From Tetradesmus obliquus (Eukaryota > Chlorophyta > Chlorophyceae > Sphaeropleales > Scenedesmaceae), in the NCBI GenBank assembly GCA_030272155.1, contig CP126195.1:3455001-3519000 (forward strand): DNA of 64,000 bases, read 5' to 3'. Of the stretch, positions 11,811-32,958 are shown in pieces. Position 1 is the first letter of the stretch; every line of letters begins with the position of its first letter. Position numbers and translations under genes: made by a program. The notes under the pieces are model-generated. The model was not told the DNA's origin and did not search any database. It saw only the letters and a list, made by a program, of their open reading frames with translations.

Positions 11811-13176
11811 TGCGCTGCAGACAGGCTGGCGGCAGTGAGCAGTTATAACCATTGTCATGTTACCCATTGAGCCATAGCATCAACGCCATCGGCAGTGAGC
11901 AGTGGCAGAGGTGGCAGGATGTGACAGGCCTCCTGTGCTGCAGCTGTCATGGATGTGGCAGCTGCACCGAGACAAGAACTGCCGCAGTGCCGGGCGCGAG
12001 CTGCACGTGCTTGCTGTGCTGCTGTGCGAGATCACTGCTGTGTGCAAACGCTGTGCTGGCAGCACAGGCTGTTTGACAACATGATTTGCTTCTTTGAGCT
12101 TTTGACATTGCACGGGGTGTGCTTTTGCGGCAGCTGCTTGGCGCCAGCATCTGCTGCACGTACGGCATATGCACAGCTGTGAATCCTACGCCTCACCTTG
12201 ATGTCATGTGGCACAGCGGTGCTGGGCAGGGAAGATAACTGGCATACATCTGACTTATTGCCCGAGACCGTCTGTGCTTACGTTTGGAAACATGTGAGCA
12301 ACAGCTAGAACATGTGTCCTATGAGGCCTTGTTTGATGTTGATGCATCCGATGGCTGGTTGTTAGTAACTGTGGCACAGCCGATGTGCTAGCGCCAAGCA
12401 CTTACCGCTGCATTGCTTCCATCATAATCATGTTACTCATCAAGCCATAGCATCAACGCCATCGGCCCCGCATTGCTTCCAAAACGATGGCCCGCATGCC
12501 TGCTGCTCCCAACAACGCCAGGTGTTCTGATCACGGTGTGGCGTCTTCATGAATGGTTCTTCATGTGGCATGTGTAGAGGCTGGCAAGGCTGGCTGTGCA
12601 TGAGTCGAGTGTGTGTCCCAGAGTTGAGGTTGTGTCGCATATCCATTGCACCGTGGGATGTGCCGCTGGCACATCATGGCATGGTGAGTCCGACTGGCAC
12701 ATCACGGCATGATGAGTCACCGCGGGCTACTAGCTCAGTATCTTAGCAGTTGCTGTCCTGAGCGCTGCATGATTGCTTGTTAGATCGCGTTTGACGGCTT
12801 CAACGATGCATATTATGACAGTAGCCAGCACAGAACGCGCTGCAACCATTCCAGCACTAATGCACCTGTCCACAGTGCACAGTGAGGCTCATTGTGAAGG
12901 GAGTGTGCAGGTCTTGGCGTGCCTGCTGGCCATAAAAGCGAGTCTGAAAGATCCAGAAAGGCAATGCGCTGGCTCGGGATGCGGAAGTCGCTCACATCGT
13001 CTGGACAGTGCCGCTGCAAAAACCCGGTCGCTGTTACCACCACTCGGCTCTTGATATGGCCCACAAGCTGATCCAGCTGGCCCCTACTTGCACTGGTTAT
13101 AGGACGCTGCTCGTTTTTCAATTGTCTAGGGTACTTTTCTCGTGTTTTACCTCTGCAATACTCACCAGACAGCACA
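11811..13176 (+). other. downstream region of the sterol glucosyltransferase; no gene seen
   Basis: The first several hundred bases are G/T-rich on the plus strand, as expected for this gene's 3' UTR. I found no TGTAA here, so the 3' end is not placed. The right part presumably holds the promoter of the small gene at 13177. Confidence 0.4.
11857..12466. repeat. 37-bp direct repeat, two copies 573 bp apart
   Basis: Copies at 11857-11893 and 12430-12466 share the core GCCATAGCATCAACGCCATC and match at 34 of 37 positions. Both lie in the presumed 3' UTR of the sterol glucosyltransferase. The span given covers both copies and the sequence between them. Confidence 0.85.
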
Positions 13177-13730
13177 ATGTCTTGTTCTCGCTCTGTGTCG
13201 ACTCGGTCGGTGTGTGCACCACAGATTGTGCTTTCTGGATTTGAAGTTGGCATCGAGCAGCAGCAGCAGCGACCCCTGACCCCTGCCACTGTGAGGAAAT
13301 CGACCTCCTTGCTGTCGCTTCAATTCTCGTCCCCGGGCGTCAAAGACTGCAGTGACGACTGGGCGAGTGACAGTCAGGAATACTACTCAGATGTAGACAG
13401 CGACGACGAGGACGAGGAGAGGGCTGGAGTGCCAGTTCCACTCAGGTCAGTTCGAGCGGGGCCGGAGTGGTACTATGCATGCGGATAACTGCAGTTGAAA
13501 TGCTTGTATGCTATTTTGGCCTTCAAGGGCAGCAGTGGGAGGCATTGCTAATTGCTGCCAGCAACAGGTGTCACCCCCCTCATCTTGCGCTCAGCCTGGC
13601 CCCTGCCCGCCTTCGGCTACTTTGGGCTGGTTGCTGCAGATGCGAGCGCCAGTACCAGGAGCTGTGCAGGGCAAGGGCCGTGGCTCGCTCTCGGCTTCAC
13701 CAAGCACAAGCGACTGTTCAGCAACAGTGA
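13177..13730 (+). CDS. small acidic protein of unknown function (2 exons)
   Basis: Exon 1 (13177-13445) starts at ATG and encodes an 89-residue Ser/Thr-rich then acidic segment with DSDDEDEE. It ends at a CAG/GTCAGT donor, two bases into a codon. The acceptor TTGCTGCAG at 13631-13639 restores the frame: CERQYQELCRARAV, then HQAQATVQQQ and a stop at 13728-13730. The product is about 119 residues, with an acidic middle and a short basic helical tail. I recognise no domain. The clean phase match and contrast with the non-coding flanks argue for a real gene. A longer version with other exons is possible. It is followed by about 4 kb of G/T-rich sequence. Confidence 0.5.
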
Positions 13731-16700
13731 TAGGGGGTGACGCTTTTGGCTTCAGCTGCACTTGAAGAGTATATTCTTGAAGCACTACCGGCACTGCAAT
13801 CAACACGGACTGAGTTGCCAGGAAGCCTCGGCTGATTGCCTGCTCTGCACCGATGAAAAGGGCGTTGCACCGGGGTGTGTGCCAGCTGTGGACCAGCACT
13901 TGTCGTCGCTCTCTTAATCTCCGCATGACAGCGTTTGTGACATTGCTGTGTGGCGCGCGGCGCATTGTGCGTGCACCGTTGTCCTGCCAGCGGTAAATGC
14001 CCTGCCGTGTCTGGTTGTGCATGCGATGCTACTTGCATTCTGCTGAGTTCTTGTGTGCTTAGCCATTCTTTTGTGGCTTGCAGCACACTAGTTGCAGCAG
14101 CAGCAAGTGAACGCCCACCATGCAGCAGCAGCAGCAGCATGCATTGCAGAAGCAGGCGTGGCATTGCTGCTCAACAGGTGCCATCTGGATAGCTGCCCAA
14201 GGTTATTGCATGGGTTATGACACTAGAAACCGTTCTTGATGCAGCAGCAGGTGTGTTGCGGTGGATGATTTGCTTGCACATACCTCACCTGTCATCGCAC
14301 CCTGCTAGGTGGGCAGCCTGCGGTGGTTGCCTGGCGTCCGGCTTGCAGCCTAGACTGGTTGATACGTGGGTTCTGTACTTTTATAGGGGCTTGGCTTTGC
14401 AGTGCTCAGCTCTGGATGTCTTTCTGCTGGTTTGGTCGTGGCAGCAGCAGGGGTATGAAGGCGTGTGGCATCTCCCTGGGCTCTTTGCACACCACCCCTA
14501 CTCCCCCTTGTCTGAGCTTCCCCATTGTACACCAGTGAATGCTGGGTTTGTACAATCTCTCTATTCTCCCTTGGATGCTTTTCGCATAGCTGTGGTGATG
14601 TGCTTGCTGGCGCTCGGCTCGCAAATGCTTGCCAGGCGTTGGCGGTACTGTGTGCTGCTGGTATGTCAGAAGGCTGCAGTGGGTTGCTGTTGGGAGTGCA
14701 CCCCACGGACCACAGCACGCTTGTTGGATGCAGCCTTTCTATTGGGTATTTTGTTTGTTCTTTTATGCTGCGCTGACCCAGCCAGCTAATCACCTGTCAG
14801 CTGCTAGCAGCAGGAGCGCAGCGTGTGCATGCTGCTGCATTGTGCCGCCACTCAGTGGTGCGCCAATGCCACATGCTCACCGCGCGAGAGGCTGCAGACG
14901 CATGCTGAGCATTTACAGTGTACCAATGCAGTTAGAATTATGCAGATATACACTGTCATGGCGTTGTTGTCACAGGCTCAGGTTGTGGGGTACCTGGGGT
15001 AGTGACCTGGCGCGTGCATCAACCGGAGACGTACACAATCGCTTTAAGTATTGCAGCGCAATCCGGCACCAACCTGCATGGCATCTGTTGCGGGTGCTGT
15101 CGGCATGCATGGCTTATGCGTGCAGGTGATTGTTGGTGCTGCGCACGTATGGATTCGTCAGTGCGTTGAGCAGCTGTAGGCATCTTGCGGTTGGGTTTTG
15201 GGGTAGAGACTCCTGCATGCAGCGCAGCCTGTGGCGCAGGTTATCATTTGGTAGGTCTGTGTTCAGTATGCATGGCTCTGTCGCGCTGCTTGTGTCTTGA
15301 GCTGCGCAGATTGCCTTGCTGTCTTGGTGCGTTCTGGTCTCAGATCTTGGACAATTGTCCGGCGGGGTATATTCCTGTTCCTAGTACGGCAGCAAAAAGT
15401 ATGGTGGCCAGTCGAAGCACGCCTAAGTGTGGCACCCTGCTTCACTGGCCAGCCTGGTGTTCTGAATTCTGTGCGTGTGTCCTGGTGTGTATTGGCCATG
15501 CATTATGTGCAAAAGAGAGGTGTGCCGCAAGAGCCGCTTGCGGCGTTGTGTGCCATTGTTCCATGCACTCGAGTTTCAATGCATGCATGTGTGTGTGTGT
15601 CTGTGGGCTGTGTGCTGATCGCTTACGCTGGTTGTATACTAGCATGAAAGAGCCTGTGTGTGTGAGAGAGAGTGTTATTTCATATGGCGTCAATTGTGAG
15701 CCATCAGTCTGCGGAGAGTGTCAGCGATCGCACGGTATGTCCCTGTAGGCCCGAGACAGGCAGCACTGCTTTCTTTTGCATTGCCCGCGTACTCTGCATT
15801 GGCGCGTGTAGGACTGCGATGCTGCTATGACCCTGCTGCAGCAAGCCGACGGCTTGCCAGGCAGGCAGCAGCGAGTGCAGCTGTCCGCAGGACTTGTCAT
15901 GAAGAGGTTGGGGTATGGTTACCAGCTTGTTGCAGAGCAAGCGGCCAGCCGTCTTTCTTTCAATTGCGCGCGGCCCGCTGTGGCCTGATCAGTCTGTGAT
16001 GCGCATTCTTCCAGTGATGGGTGCACAATGCACCTGGAGTTAGATGTCTGGATGCACCAGTGTTGTGTGTGTTGGTGAGCGAGCCGTGTCCATATGCGCT
16101 GCGCTCGCATTCTCCTCAGCCGCCCACGGGGCAAGTGGGTTTAGTCTATATTTATGACAGATAAACGACAATTGTCATGTTTTTACCCAGGACGGCGCGG
16201 ATTTGTGAGGGCAGCAGCTCTCTGTGCTGCCTGACAGCTGGACTTGTGATATGTTTAAAATGCGTGGACCAACATGTGGCACTGCAGCAGATGCGCCTGG
16301 CTGCTTGGCAGAGCAGAGTCCATTACACCTCAATCTTTTGTGGATAGTGTTTGGCCCGTTGTGAAGCAGCATAGCGGCAACGCGTGGCATGCTGCCAGTG
16401 CTGCTGCTGCTGCTGCCGCTCTGTGCAGGGCGGGTTTTTTACCTTGTTTACTCCTAGTCTGGATCAGCGGGATGCAGTTGCTTGCGCTTGGCATGGACCC
16501 CTCATCGGTCTGTGGCGCAGGTGCCCCTGCTGTATGACCTGTGCATATTTGGAATGCCAGGGAGCGCACTGGTGTGTGCAGCCGGTCGTGGCTTGTCGGG
16601 TGCGGCCTGCCGCTGCGCTTGAGCTGCATTGCTGTTGCAGCAGCAGCAGTGCTGCGCGCCCCTCAGCCAAGGCAGTGTTGCTTGTGGTTCACCAGCCGGC

Positions 16701-17916
16701 GTGCTTTTTGTGGCTAGCAGTATGCCTCAGACCAGTGCGCTTGTCGCATTCGTGGTGCGAGCAGCGTGCCTGGTTTTGTGTGGCAGCCATTTGATGTTCA
16801 CATGCGTACAGTCCCCCTTGTTTCTGGCTAGCACATTGTTCTTTTTTGGCGGCCTTATGCTGCTGCAGTTGGCACGTGCGTGCAACAGGACGGCGGTGTT
16901 ATGCCATAAAGTGGCATGGAAAGGCCTGCAGGGCTTGGGTTTCTGGCTGGGTTGGGTGGCTGGGGTTTGTGTAGTGCCATTGGGGTGTTGCAGCTTTTGC
17001 AGGGAGGTCGCACGCAGGCGCGGGTGACATGTGATGTGTTGTTGTTGCTGCTTGAGAAATAAGCCCAGACACCTGGATTGTTGGGTGCGGGTGGCTGCTG
17101 CGAATCAGATCTGTGAGAGGTCTTGAGGGCACAGTTCTTACTGCTTGACACGGCTGCATTTTTCCAGGGGGGTCAGAGTGTTTGGGGGTGCGGCAGGCGC
17201 GGTTCATGCGCTGCCTTGCTTGTGCAGTTGGATTGCACGTGTGGTTCAACCAGAGCCATGCGACACCAAACAACAAATGCTGCATCTGGCGGCAGAGTAG
17301 TGGCAAGGTGTTCTGTTGCTGGGCTAGCGCGGCAGTGTGCATGATGGGTGCCTGCTTGTGCTGAGGAATTTGACAACTGCGCACTGCGCCAGCCGGCATC
17401 GGCATCGGCATGTTTGTTTACTGCCTGTCCTGTTTGGCGCTCACTCACACTGAGCGAGTGGCATGGCAGCATCTGCACTGTTGTCTGTGGCAGCTGTTCC
17501 GACTGCCATTGCTTGCTGGGGACGGCTCTTGGGCGGTGCAGCAGGCGCTGCGCAGCGCACGGCATGGTGTCCTCATCAGCAGAGCGAGGCATGAGATGAT
17601 GGTTGAAGCTGCTGAAAGTTGCGCGGGCTGTGCACAGCGCCACGCGGCGCTTGGTGTCTTTGGCCTCCACGGTAGTCCTGGGGGCATGCTCTAGGCTGGT
17701 AACAAAGACGAGTCTTGGTGTGACTCCTGCCGACTCAACAGTACCTACAGAATAAAGAACTGCAGAAACCAGGGCAATCGCTGATGTTGGCTTTTGACAA
17801 AATGTCGACTGTCAATGTGAGTCACAGGCAGTGCTAAAGAGATCTGCAAGCTCCTGCAGAGGTACGTACACGCCATCATGACAACATGATGTTGTCAATG
17901 TGCTCATGAGATGTAA
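13731..17916 (+). other. 4-kb G/T-rich stretch, probable 3' UTR of the small acidic gene
   Basis: Long runs are dominated by G and T on the plus strand (for example around 15460-15700, with TGTGTG tracts and repeated stops). Open frames here encode improbable Cys/Trp-rich peptides. A TGTAA lies at 17912-17916, where the skew switches to A/C-rich. I read this as one very long 3' UTR, but an unrecognised gene or long non-coding RNA is possible. Confidence 0.35.
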
Positions 17917-17927
17917 TCAATGTTACA
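17912..17927. terminator. facing polyadenylation motifs (TGTAA / TTACA)
   Basis: TGTAA at 17912-17916 on the plus strand and TTACA (TGTAA on the minus strand) at 17923-17927. The sites are six bases apart, between a plus-strand and a minus-strand gene and at the change of base skew. TGTAA is the known polyadenylation signal of chlorophyte green algae. Confidence 0.5.
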
Positions 17928-19540
17928 AGTAATGCGGCAGCATCATTAATGCTGCAAGTCAGCCACAAGCCTTCACTGAAGGAGAAGTTCTGCTGCAGGC
18001 AATTGCACCCCACTATGCCCCAAGATGCATTGGGGACAGGTGCACAAGCAACTCATCAAACTTCCCGCCTGCTGTTCGAAAACCGCACAATATCCGCGAC
18101 TGCGTTAGCACTCAAGCCAGCACTGCCTGATACAGGTATGCTGCCTACTGATATGATCAAAGCATCGTTGGTCGCTGAGGACAGCATCCTGCGCTGCTTG
18201 AGACGCAGCAACTCCTTGCAACACTGACATGTCATAACAACAGTGATCACTGCTATATGCGGCTCGTGAGCCGCAGCGCTCGCCACATGCCAAGAAAGAC
18301 AACTCCATGTTAGCAACATGCCTTGCGAGGCTCTCACACACTGGCATGGCATGGATGCAGCACTGTTGCCAGCATCACACACAGCTGCACTGATTGCAGC
18401 CGCGCGGCTACAAACAACAGCCGCTGTGCTGGCTTCTGGTGCAAGCCGTTATTCTGGCACTGACATGCGGCACACCCAAGCTTGATAGGCTTGCCGCCAC
18501 AGCTGCAGAATACAGACACAGTGTCCAAGTAAAAGCAGAGTACAGACAATTGGAGAAAGAAGATGGACAGGACAAGCGTTGCCCTGCCATGCACAACCTG
18601 ATCTTGCCACAAGCTGTGACAAGCGCATGCAGCTGCGCAGCTGTTGCTGCTGTGAGATCCAGTGTTCGGCATCTGTCATGCCAACACAACGCTACATTGC
18701 TGTTTGTTTTGTTGATATCGCTCACGCCCGTCCTAAAGCGACATGCACGCATATAGCTCCTCATAAAGTGCATGGCACAGGACCTGATAGGGGCGACCAG
18801 CATGTACGGCCTGTACATCCTTCACATACGCATCACCACTCTTATAAATGCACCTCGTGATGAAGCCACCCATGCACAAAATCTACCGATTGCCCGCAGA
18901 CTGCACACCCCAACAAACAACATCTACAACAGTCGTCACCCTGTTCCGTTGCTCGTTTCACCTCTGCAAACGTGAGGTATGCCGCCTTGCAGCTGCTGCA
19001 GCGACAGCAGCTGCCACCTGTAAAAGCTCCTCCACAACCCAAACCATGCACACAGCACCCATATGTGCTGCTGCCAACCAACACAACAGCCGCTGGCGGT
19101 GGTGGAATGCACATTTGCTATGCATGCTATGCCTTGCTACGCTGTAAGCTACCTAACGCATTGTTTGCCGCCCTCCGGCAACGTCACCAAGCTTGCTGCG
19201 TCACCAGTGCAACTATGCTATCGCCACTGCTCTACATGCTAGCTAGGAGAGGCATCGCAGGCTACCCTGCTGCTCACAGACACAGAGTAGCATTGTCAGC
19301 TGCTGCAGCGCCGCAGATGGCACAACCTACGCTGCTGCTGCTGCTGCTGCTGCCGCCGCATGTTGCAGCAGGGTCTAGCTGCTGTGCTGCAGGGTGCTAG
19401 CAGCAGCAATGCTGCTGCTGCTGAGGCAGCAGCATGGCATGTATGCTTGCTGCTGCGCCTTTGCAGCCACGTGCTCAACTGATGTTTGTACCGCAACATT
19501 CTCTGCTGCTGCTGTTGCTGCTGCCGGTTGCCGTGCCTGC
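17928..19540 (-). other. probable 3' UTR of the GH1 gene
   Basis: A/C-rich on the plus strand, so G/T-rich in the sense of the minus-strand beta-glucosidase. No exon-like block was seen. It runs from the GH1 stop at 19541 to the TTACA at 17923-17927. Confidence 0.4.
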
Positions 19541-28526
<8,986 letters not shown>

Positions 28527-29108
28527 GTTGTCACTACAGCATGCACGGGGGCAAAACAATGCTTGCTAAGCCGCGTACAAGCTGCTGAACGAATGCTGCA
28601 GAGTTCGGAAGGCAGACTCCTGGCCATGTGGCCTGAGCAACTGTCCATTGGTTATATGTCACTTTCGGTCCTGTGCTATTTCAGTTGGCGCTGCATCCAG
28701 CACCTCTGCTCGGTATGAAATCTTTAAACACGCTGCTTCATGTGTAAGGTTTGTCCGGCTGGATTAGCGGTGACTCTGCTCATTTCACCGGTACCTGGTC
28801 TCAGGGCCAGCCTGGGGACCCGAAGCTTTCGTTTTAGAATGGGAATAAACGCGTGAGTGCAGCATGTGATGGTAAGGGTGTGGGAGGCCCGCAACCTGTA
28901 CAGCATCCATGGAGTGTGCCAGACTCCAGTGCTGTTGTACGCAATGGTGTCAACAGCTGGCTTTGCTTTACTAGTCACGAGTGTACAGTAGTGAGTATTG
29001 CGGCGATGGGCACAGAGCACTTGTTGAGGGTGAGATGATAGAGTATAACGGCATACTGCACCCAAATTAGGGACAGCAAGCCAAGCTTGAATATGTGCCC
29101 AGTGACAG
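28527..29108. promoter_or_regulatory. 5' flank of the GH1 gene
   Basis: This interval separates the GH1 start codon from the probable 3' end of the helicase transcript and should hold the GH1 promoter. No element was recognised. Confidence 0.3.
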
Positions 29109-32100
29109 TTACACGTCCCCAGAATTCTGGCTGCATGCACACACCACCAGACGTTTTTGCGGCTGCACATGTTGCCAGTGCCGCCTATTTTTTTACCACC
29201 TTTGGTCACAACTCAAACGCATCAGAACAGCATTGCAAGCCATGCTTGACCGGCGGCAATCGCCGCTGTGCGCACGCTGCACATGCTGCTGCGCTGCCAC
29301 CACACCACCAAACGTGCACAGCCTCGCTGCACATGCATGTGGGCACAGCACACAGTGCTGATCATCCAAAGACCAATCCACAAAGCAAACCAGCAGCATA
29401 CACCAACTCCAGAGCATGTGCCGCAGCATCAAGAGGCGGATACACCCCCTCTCTCAAGCTGAGCACTATAACGCCATGTCATCCCAAAACAGCCAGCAGA
29501 CAACCTGACAGTAGTAGACTGTACTAGGGCACTGCTGCTTTGAAAAAACAACAGTCATCAAGACCACAAACTCCCAGCGCCTCAGGCACCTGGCCAACCC
29601 CAGACACCGCCACCTCACCCAACGCTCCCTCCGCACTGCTGGTCGCCTGCCAAACCGTGTGTCATCACTGCGCAGCACACAGCTCAACGCGCTGCAGCAG
29701 CACCAGCCGCAGAGGCAATCCTAGCTGCCTCAACCCCTCGGCGCCACCGCCCAACCTGCCATCCTGCACAACTGTCTCGCCACCATCGAAGGCTGTCTCT
29801 CACCACTGGCGAGGCAACCATCCCAAGCACACACACATCCTTCAAACTGCACTTCAAACTGCACTTCAGACTGCACTTTGAGCCTCTGTTGTATGTGCTG
29901 CACCACGGATGGCCACAACCTCCCCTGCCGCCATGGACATGAGCCCAATAGTTCTGTGAACAAGACAAGAAGAAATCATGTAAAAAAGGTTGGGGGACTG
30001 GCCATCACCCTGACTGGGCAGCGCCCACAATACACAACAACAGTTTTGGAGGCCTGCTGCATCCAACAGACGCCTGGCAGCCGACCAGGACTTTGTTGCC
30101 GTGTCCCCTGCCCACACAGGATGATACAGACACCTGAAAGTAGCAGGGCGCAGCATGCATGGGAAGCCTGGGGCACGTCCAAGCAGCGCGCCCTGTCGCT
30201 TGGGCACAGACGCCGCAACTTTGCAAAACCTGGCACAACGTACTTTGGCAGCCCTGATAAGCTCCCCTCACAGTCGCAGCGCAACAGGCTTTGCTCCACA
30301 CGTTCACGGGACAACCTCACAAGAAGACGTTATGAGTACATGGCCCGTCTTCACACACCAAAGCTCGCAGGATGCACCGAAGTGACAGTGACAAGAGCAA
30401 TGAAGCATGGCGCAAACCATACGACCAACCCGGAACCCTGCAACACCCCGACACATGCACCCCACACACGCCACAAACACGCGCCTACCAGCAACCGAGA
30501 GTTGCACAACAGGGACACATTTCTGGGCCCCGCACGTCCTGCCTGACCCCGGCACGGCATGCTCGCCAGCTCACCTAGCTCCCTACATGCACACACAGAT
30601 AAGCCGCAGGAGTTCCCCACATAGATCACACGTGATGCAGCGTGAAACAGTAACGGGAACTGCCGCACAACCCCGGCGCCTCACAGACACGGCGCTACTA
30701 ACACATTTACTACTGCTTCAGCAGGCACAGCTGTCGGTTATGACGCCAGAGCAGCAGATCGGCGATTGAAAGCTGTTGGCAGATGCCCCAACACACAGCG
30801 ACACGTGCACACGCGTGCCTGCATCGGCAGATTGCGTAGGCATGCGCAGAGGCACATCGCCCTGCAGGACGAGACACGATGTGCTGCGCACTCATGTGTA
30901 GGTAGGCAGAGCGCGCCTGCACACACTGTGCATGCGCCCACACCTTCCTCGCACACGCCGGAGGACAACGCACGCCAAAGACAACATGTGGTCATCGCAC
31001 CTACATACATTATGTTTGCGGAATAAACAACATGATGTCGAAGGAGAGAGCTAGTATGTACACGCCGTCCCCAAGTTCATAACCCATTCGTCTGCGCCTA
31101 CCGAACCAGACACTGCAGCAAAAGTCCCTCCCGAGCAGGACCAGTGTCGCTAGACAAGAGGTTGTTTTGGAACCTACAGGCGGGACACCAGCGCCTAGCA
31201 GCACGCACCCGACACACGGCAAGCACGCATTGACAAGTAGCCAATGAATCAAGAGGGATCGTGCTTGAAGGGCCAGGCTTGTGTGTCACAAACGGTCAAG
31301 ATAGGAAGGGCGCCGCACCAGCAAGATCTAAAAGGTGCCAGCACCACAACAAGCTGCGGGCTGCAGCACCATGTGAGGTGTGGCAGAGCACAACACCACA
31401 TTGGGTAGTGTGGTGCACCCGCAAGACAACTTCACTCACTGCACACACTGCTGCTGCTGTGCTGGCAAGACAGCCAAGATGTGCGATCTCAACTAAAGCC
31501 ACACTTATGCACAGCCAACCCCTGCCGGGTGCAGCCAGCCGCAACACCCAGGGCCACACCTAGGTGCACACCATGGCATGTTTCAAGGGTTTGCTGACAG
31601 GCAGTCGAAGAGACGAATGGCTGTTATGTTAAATGCAGCACATGTACACAACACGCTGACCACCTTCACTGCACCGAACATGCAGACGCGCTCGCCGGGA
31701 GCGCCCAACCTGTGCGAGCAACACCACATATATCATGTAGCACGAGTTGTACTGCACCACCCAGTCGCAAATGTGTGCATGTACAAGCAACTGCCTGCAT
31801 GTCTACGACGCGAGCATTCCTGATGCCGCAACGAGAATGGTCTCTCTGCTTGCATGCATTTGCCGCGACGCCCCGGCAGCGGCGCCAACACCACAGGCTG
31901 CTCAGCCACGCTGCTGTCCCAGTGGCCTCAACTCCTGCACGAGAGCCATGCCAGCAGGCTGTGCAGCTGCTCCATGCCGGAACAGCAGCCTGGCATGCCC
32001 CGCCGCCAAGGTAATGGGGTGCAGCAGCCTTCTTCTTTCAGTGTGTCTCAGTTGACACCACGCGGCACATGGCGTCACATGATCCTGATTGTACAGAGCA

Positions 32101-32958
32101 CACAGTCCTGTGAACACTGCGCACACAGCTGTGCCCAAACAGACAAAAAGAGCTGTCTACGCACAAGAATAGGACAGTGTAGAAGAGACGACCGACCACA
32201 CAACCGACACAAAAACAGAAACAAAGAGACGCTCAAGCCCACCCCAAGGCAACACACAGGTTCCACGCTCTACTAAGGACATCCCACATAGCATATGCAG
32301 GCGTGGCCCAGCATCATCAAATTGCTACACGTCGTGAACGGTCAAACAAACAGGTCAAGGGGTCCAACGGGGTCCAACAAAACAGCAGTGCTTTGCGTCA
32401 AATGCAGTCAAAATAGTCAGCAGCACAGTGCATGCGGGCACAGTCATAATTAGAAGAACTGCCCTGGCTTCGGGTGGGCGTGTGATGCTGTATATCACAC
32501 ACGTAACGTGCCGTGCCTCAACAAGACAAATCAGTGATGGATTCCATGCACCAGTGAGGGGGCGGCTGGCAGCTCAACTGCTGCGGCGCACACTCAAACG
32601 AGCAAGCAACCTGCGACCGCCAGGCGGGAAAGCTAGATCGTGCACGAATGTCAGACACTGCCAGCTGACGCCAACCAACACCATACCCACTCTGCCCCAG
32701 CCCCTCAAGCGCAGCTGTCATGCATCAAAACAACAGCTGGATGGCTACCACAGGTCAGCAAGACACGCGCGCTAGCAAGTTAACAGCCGCACCCTGTACA
32801 GCAGCTGCCCCATGTGCCAGGCCGCACCACCACAGCAGCGCCGCCGCAGCCAGCCCAATTTGTTTATCGGCCGCATGGCGCTGCGCCTGCAGCGCTGCTG
32901 CTGCAGCAGGCTGCTGTGGCGGCGCCGTCGGCAGGGCGCGCCCACTCCACCCAGCAGT
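29109..32958 (-). other. 3.8-kb A/C-rich stretch, probable 3' UTR of the DDX6 gene
   Basis: The plus strand is strongly A/C-rich with many ACACA runs, so the minus (sense) strand is G/T-rich. Open frames give His/Pro/Thr-rich peptides with no domain. A TTACA (minus-strand TGTAA) is at 29109-29113, where the skew disappears. A 12-bp repeat (TTCAAACTGCAC, about 3.3 units) lies at 29841-29879. An unrecognised gene cannot be excluded. Confidence 0.35.

Noticed and set aside
14217-14789. 190-codon plus-strand frame with hydrophobic stretches
   Set aside because: It is rich in Cys and Trp as expected from G/T-rich non-coding DNA and has no matching exons or domain. Kept as probable 3' UTR.
29878-30546. 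222-codon plus-strand frame
   Set aside because: His/Thr/Arg-rich product, typical of A/C-rich DNA. The minus-strand skew fits a helicase 3' UTR better.
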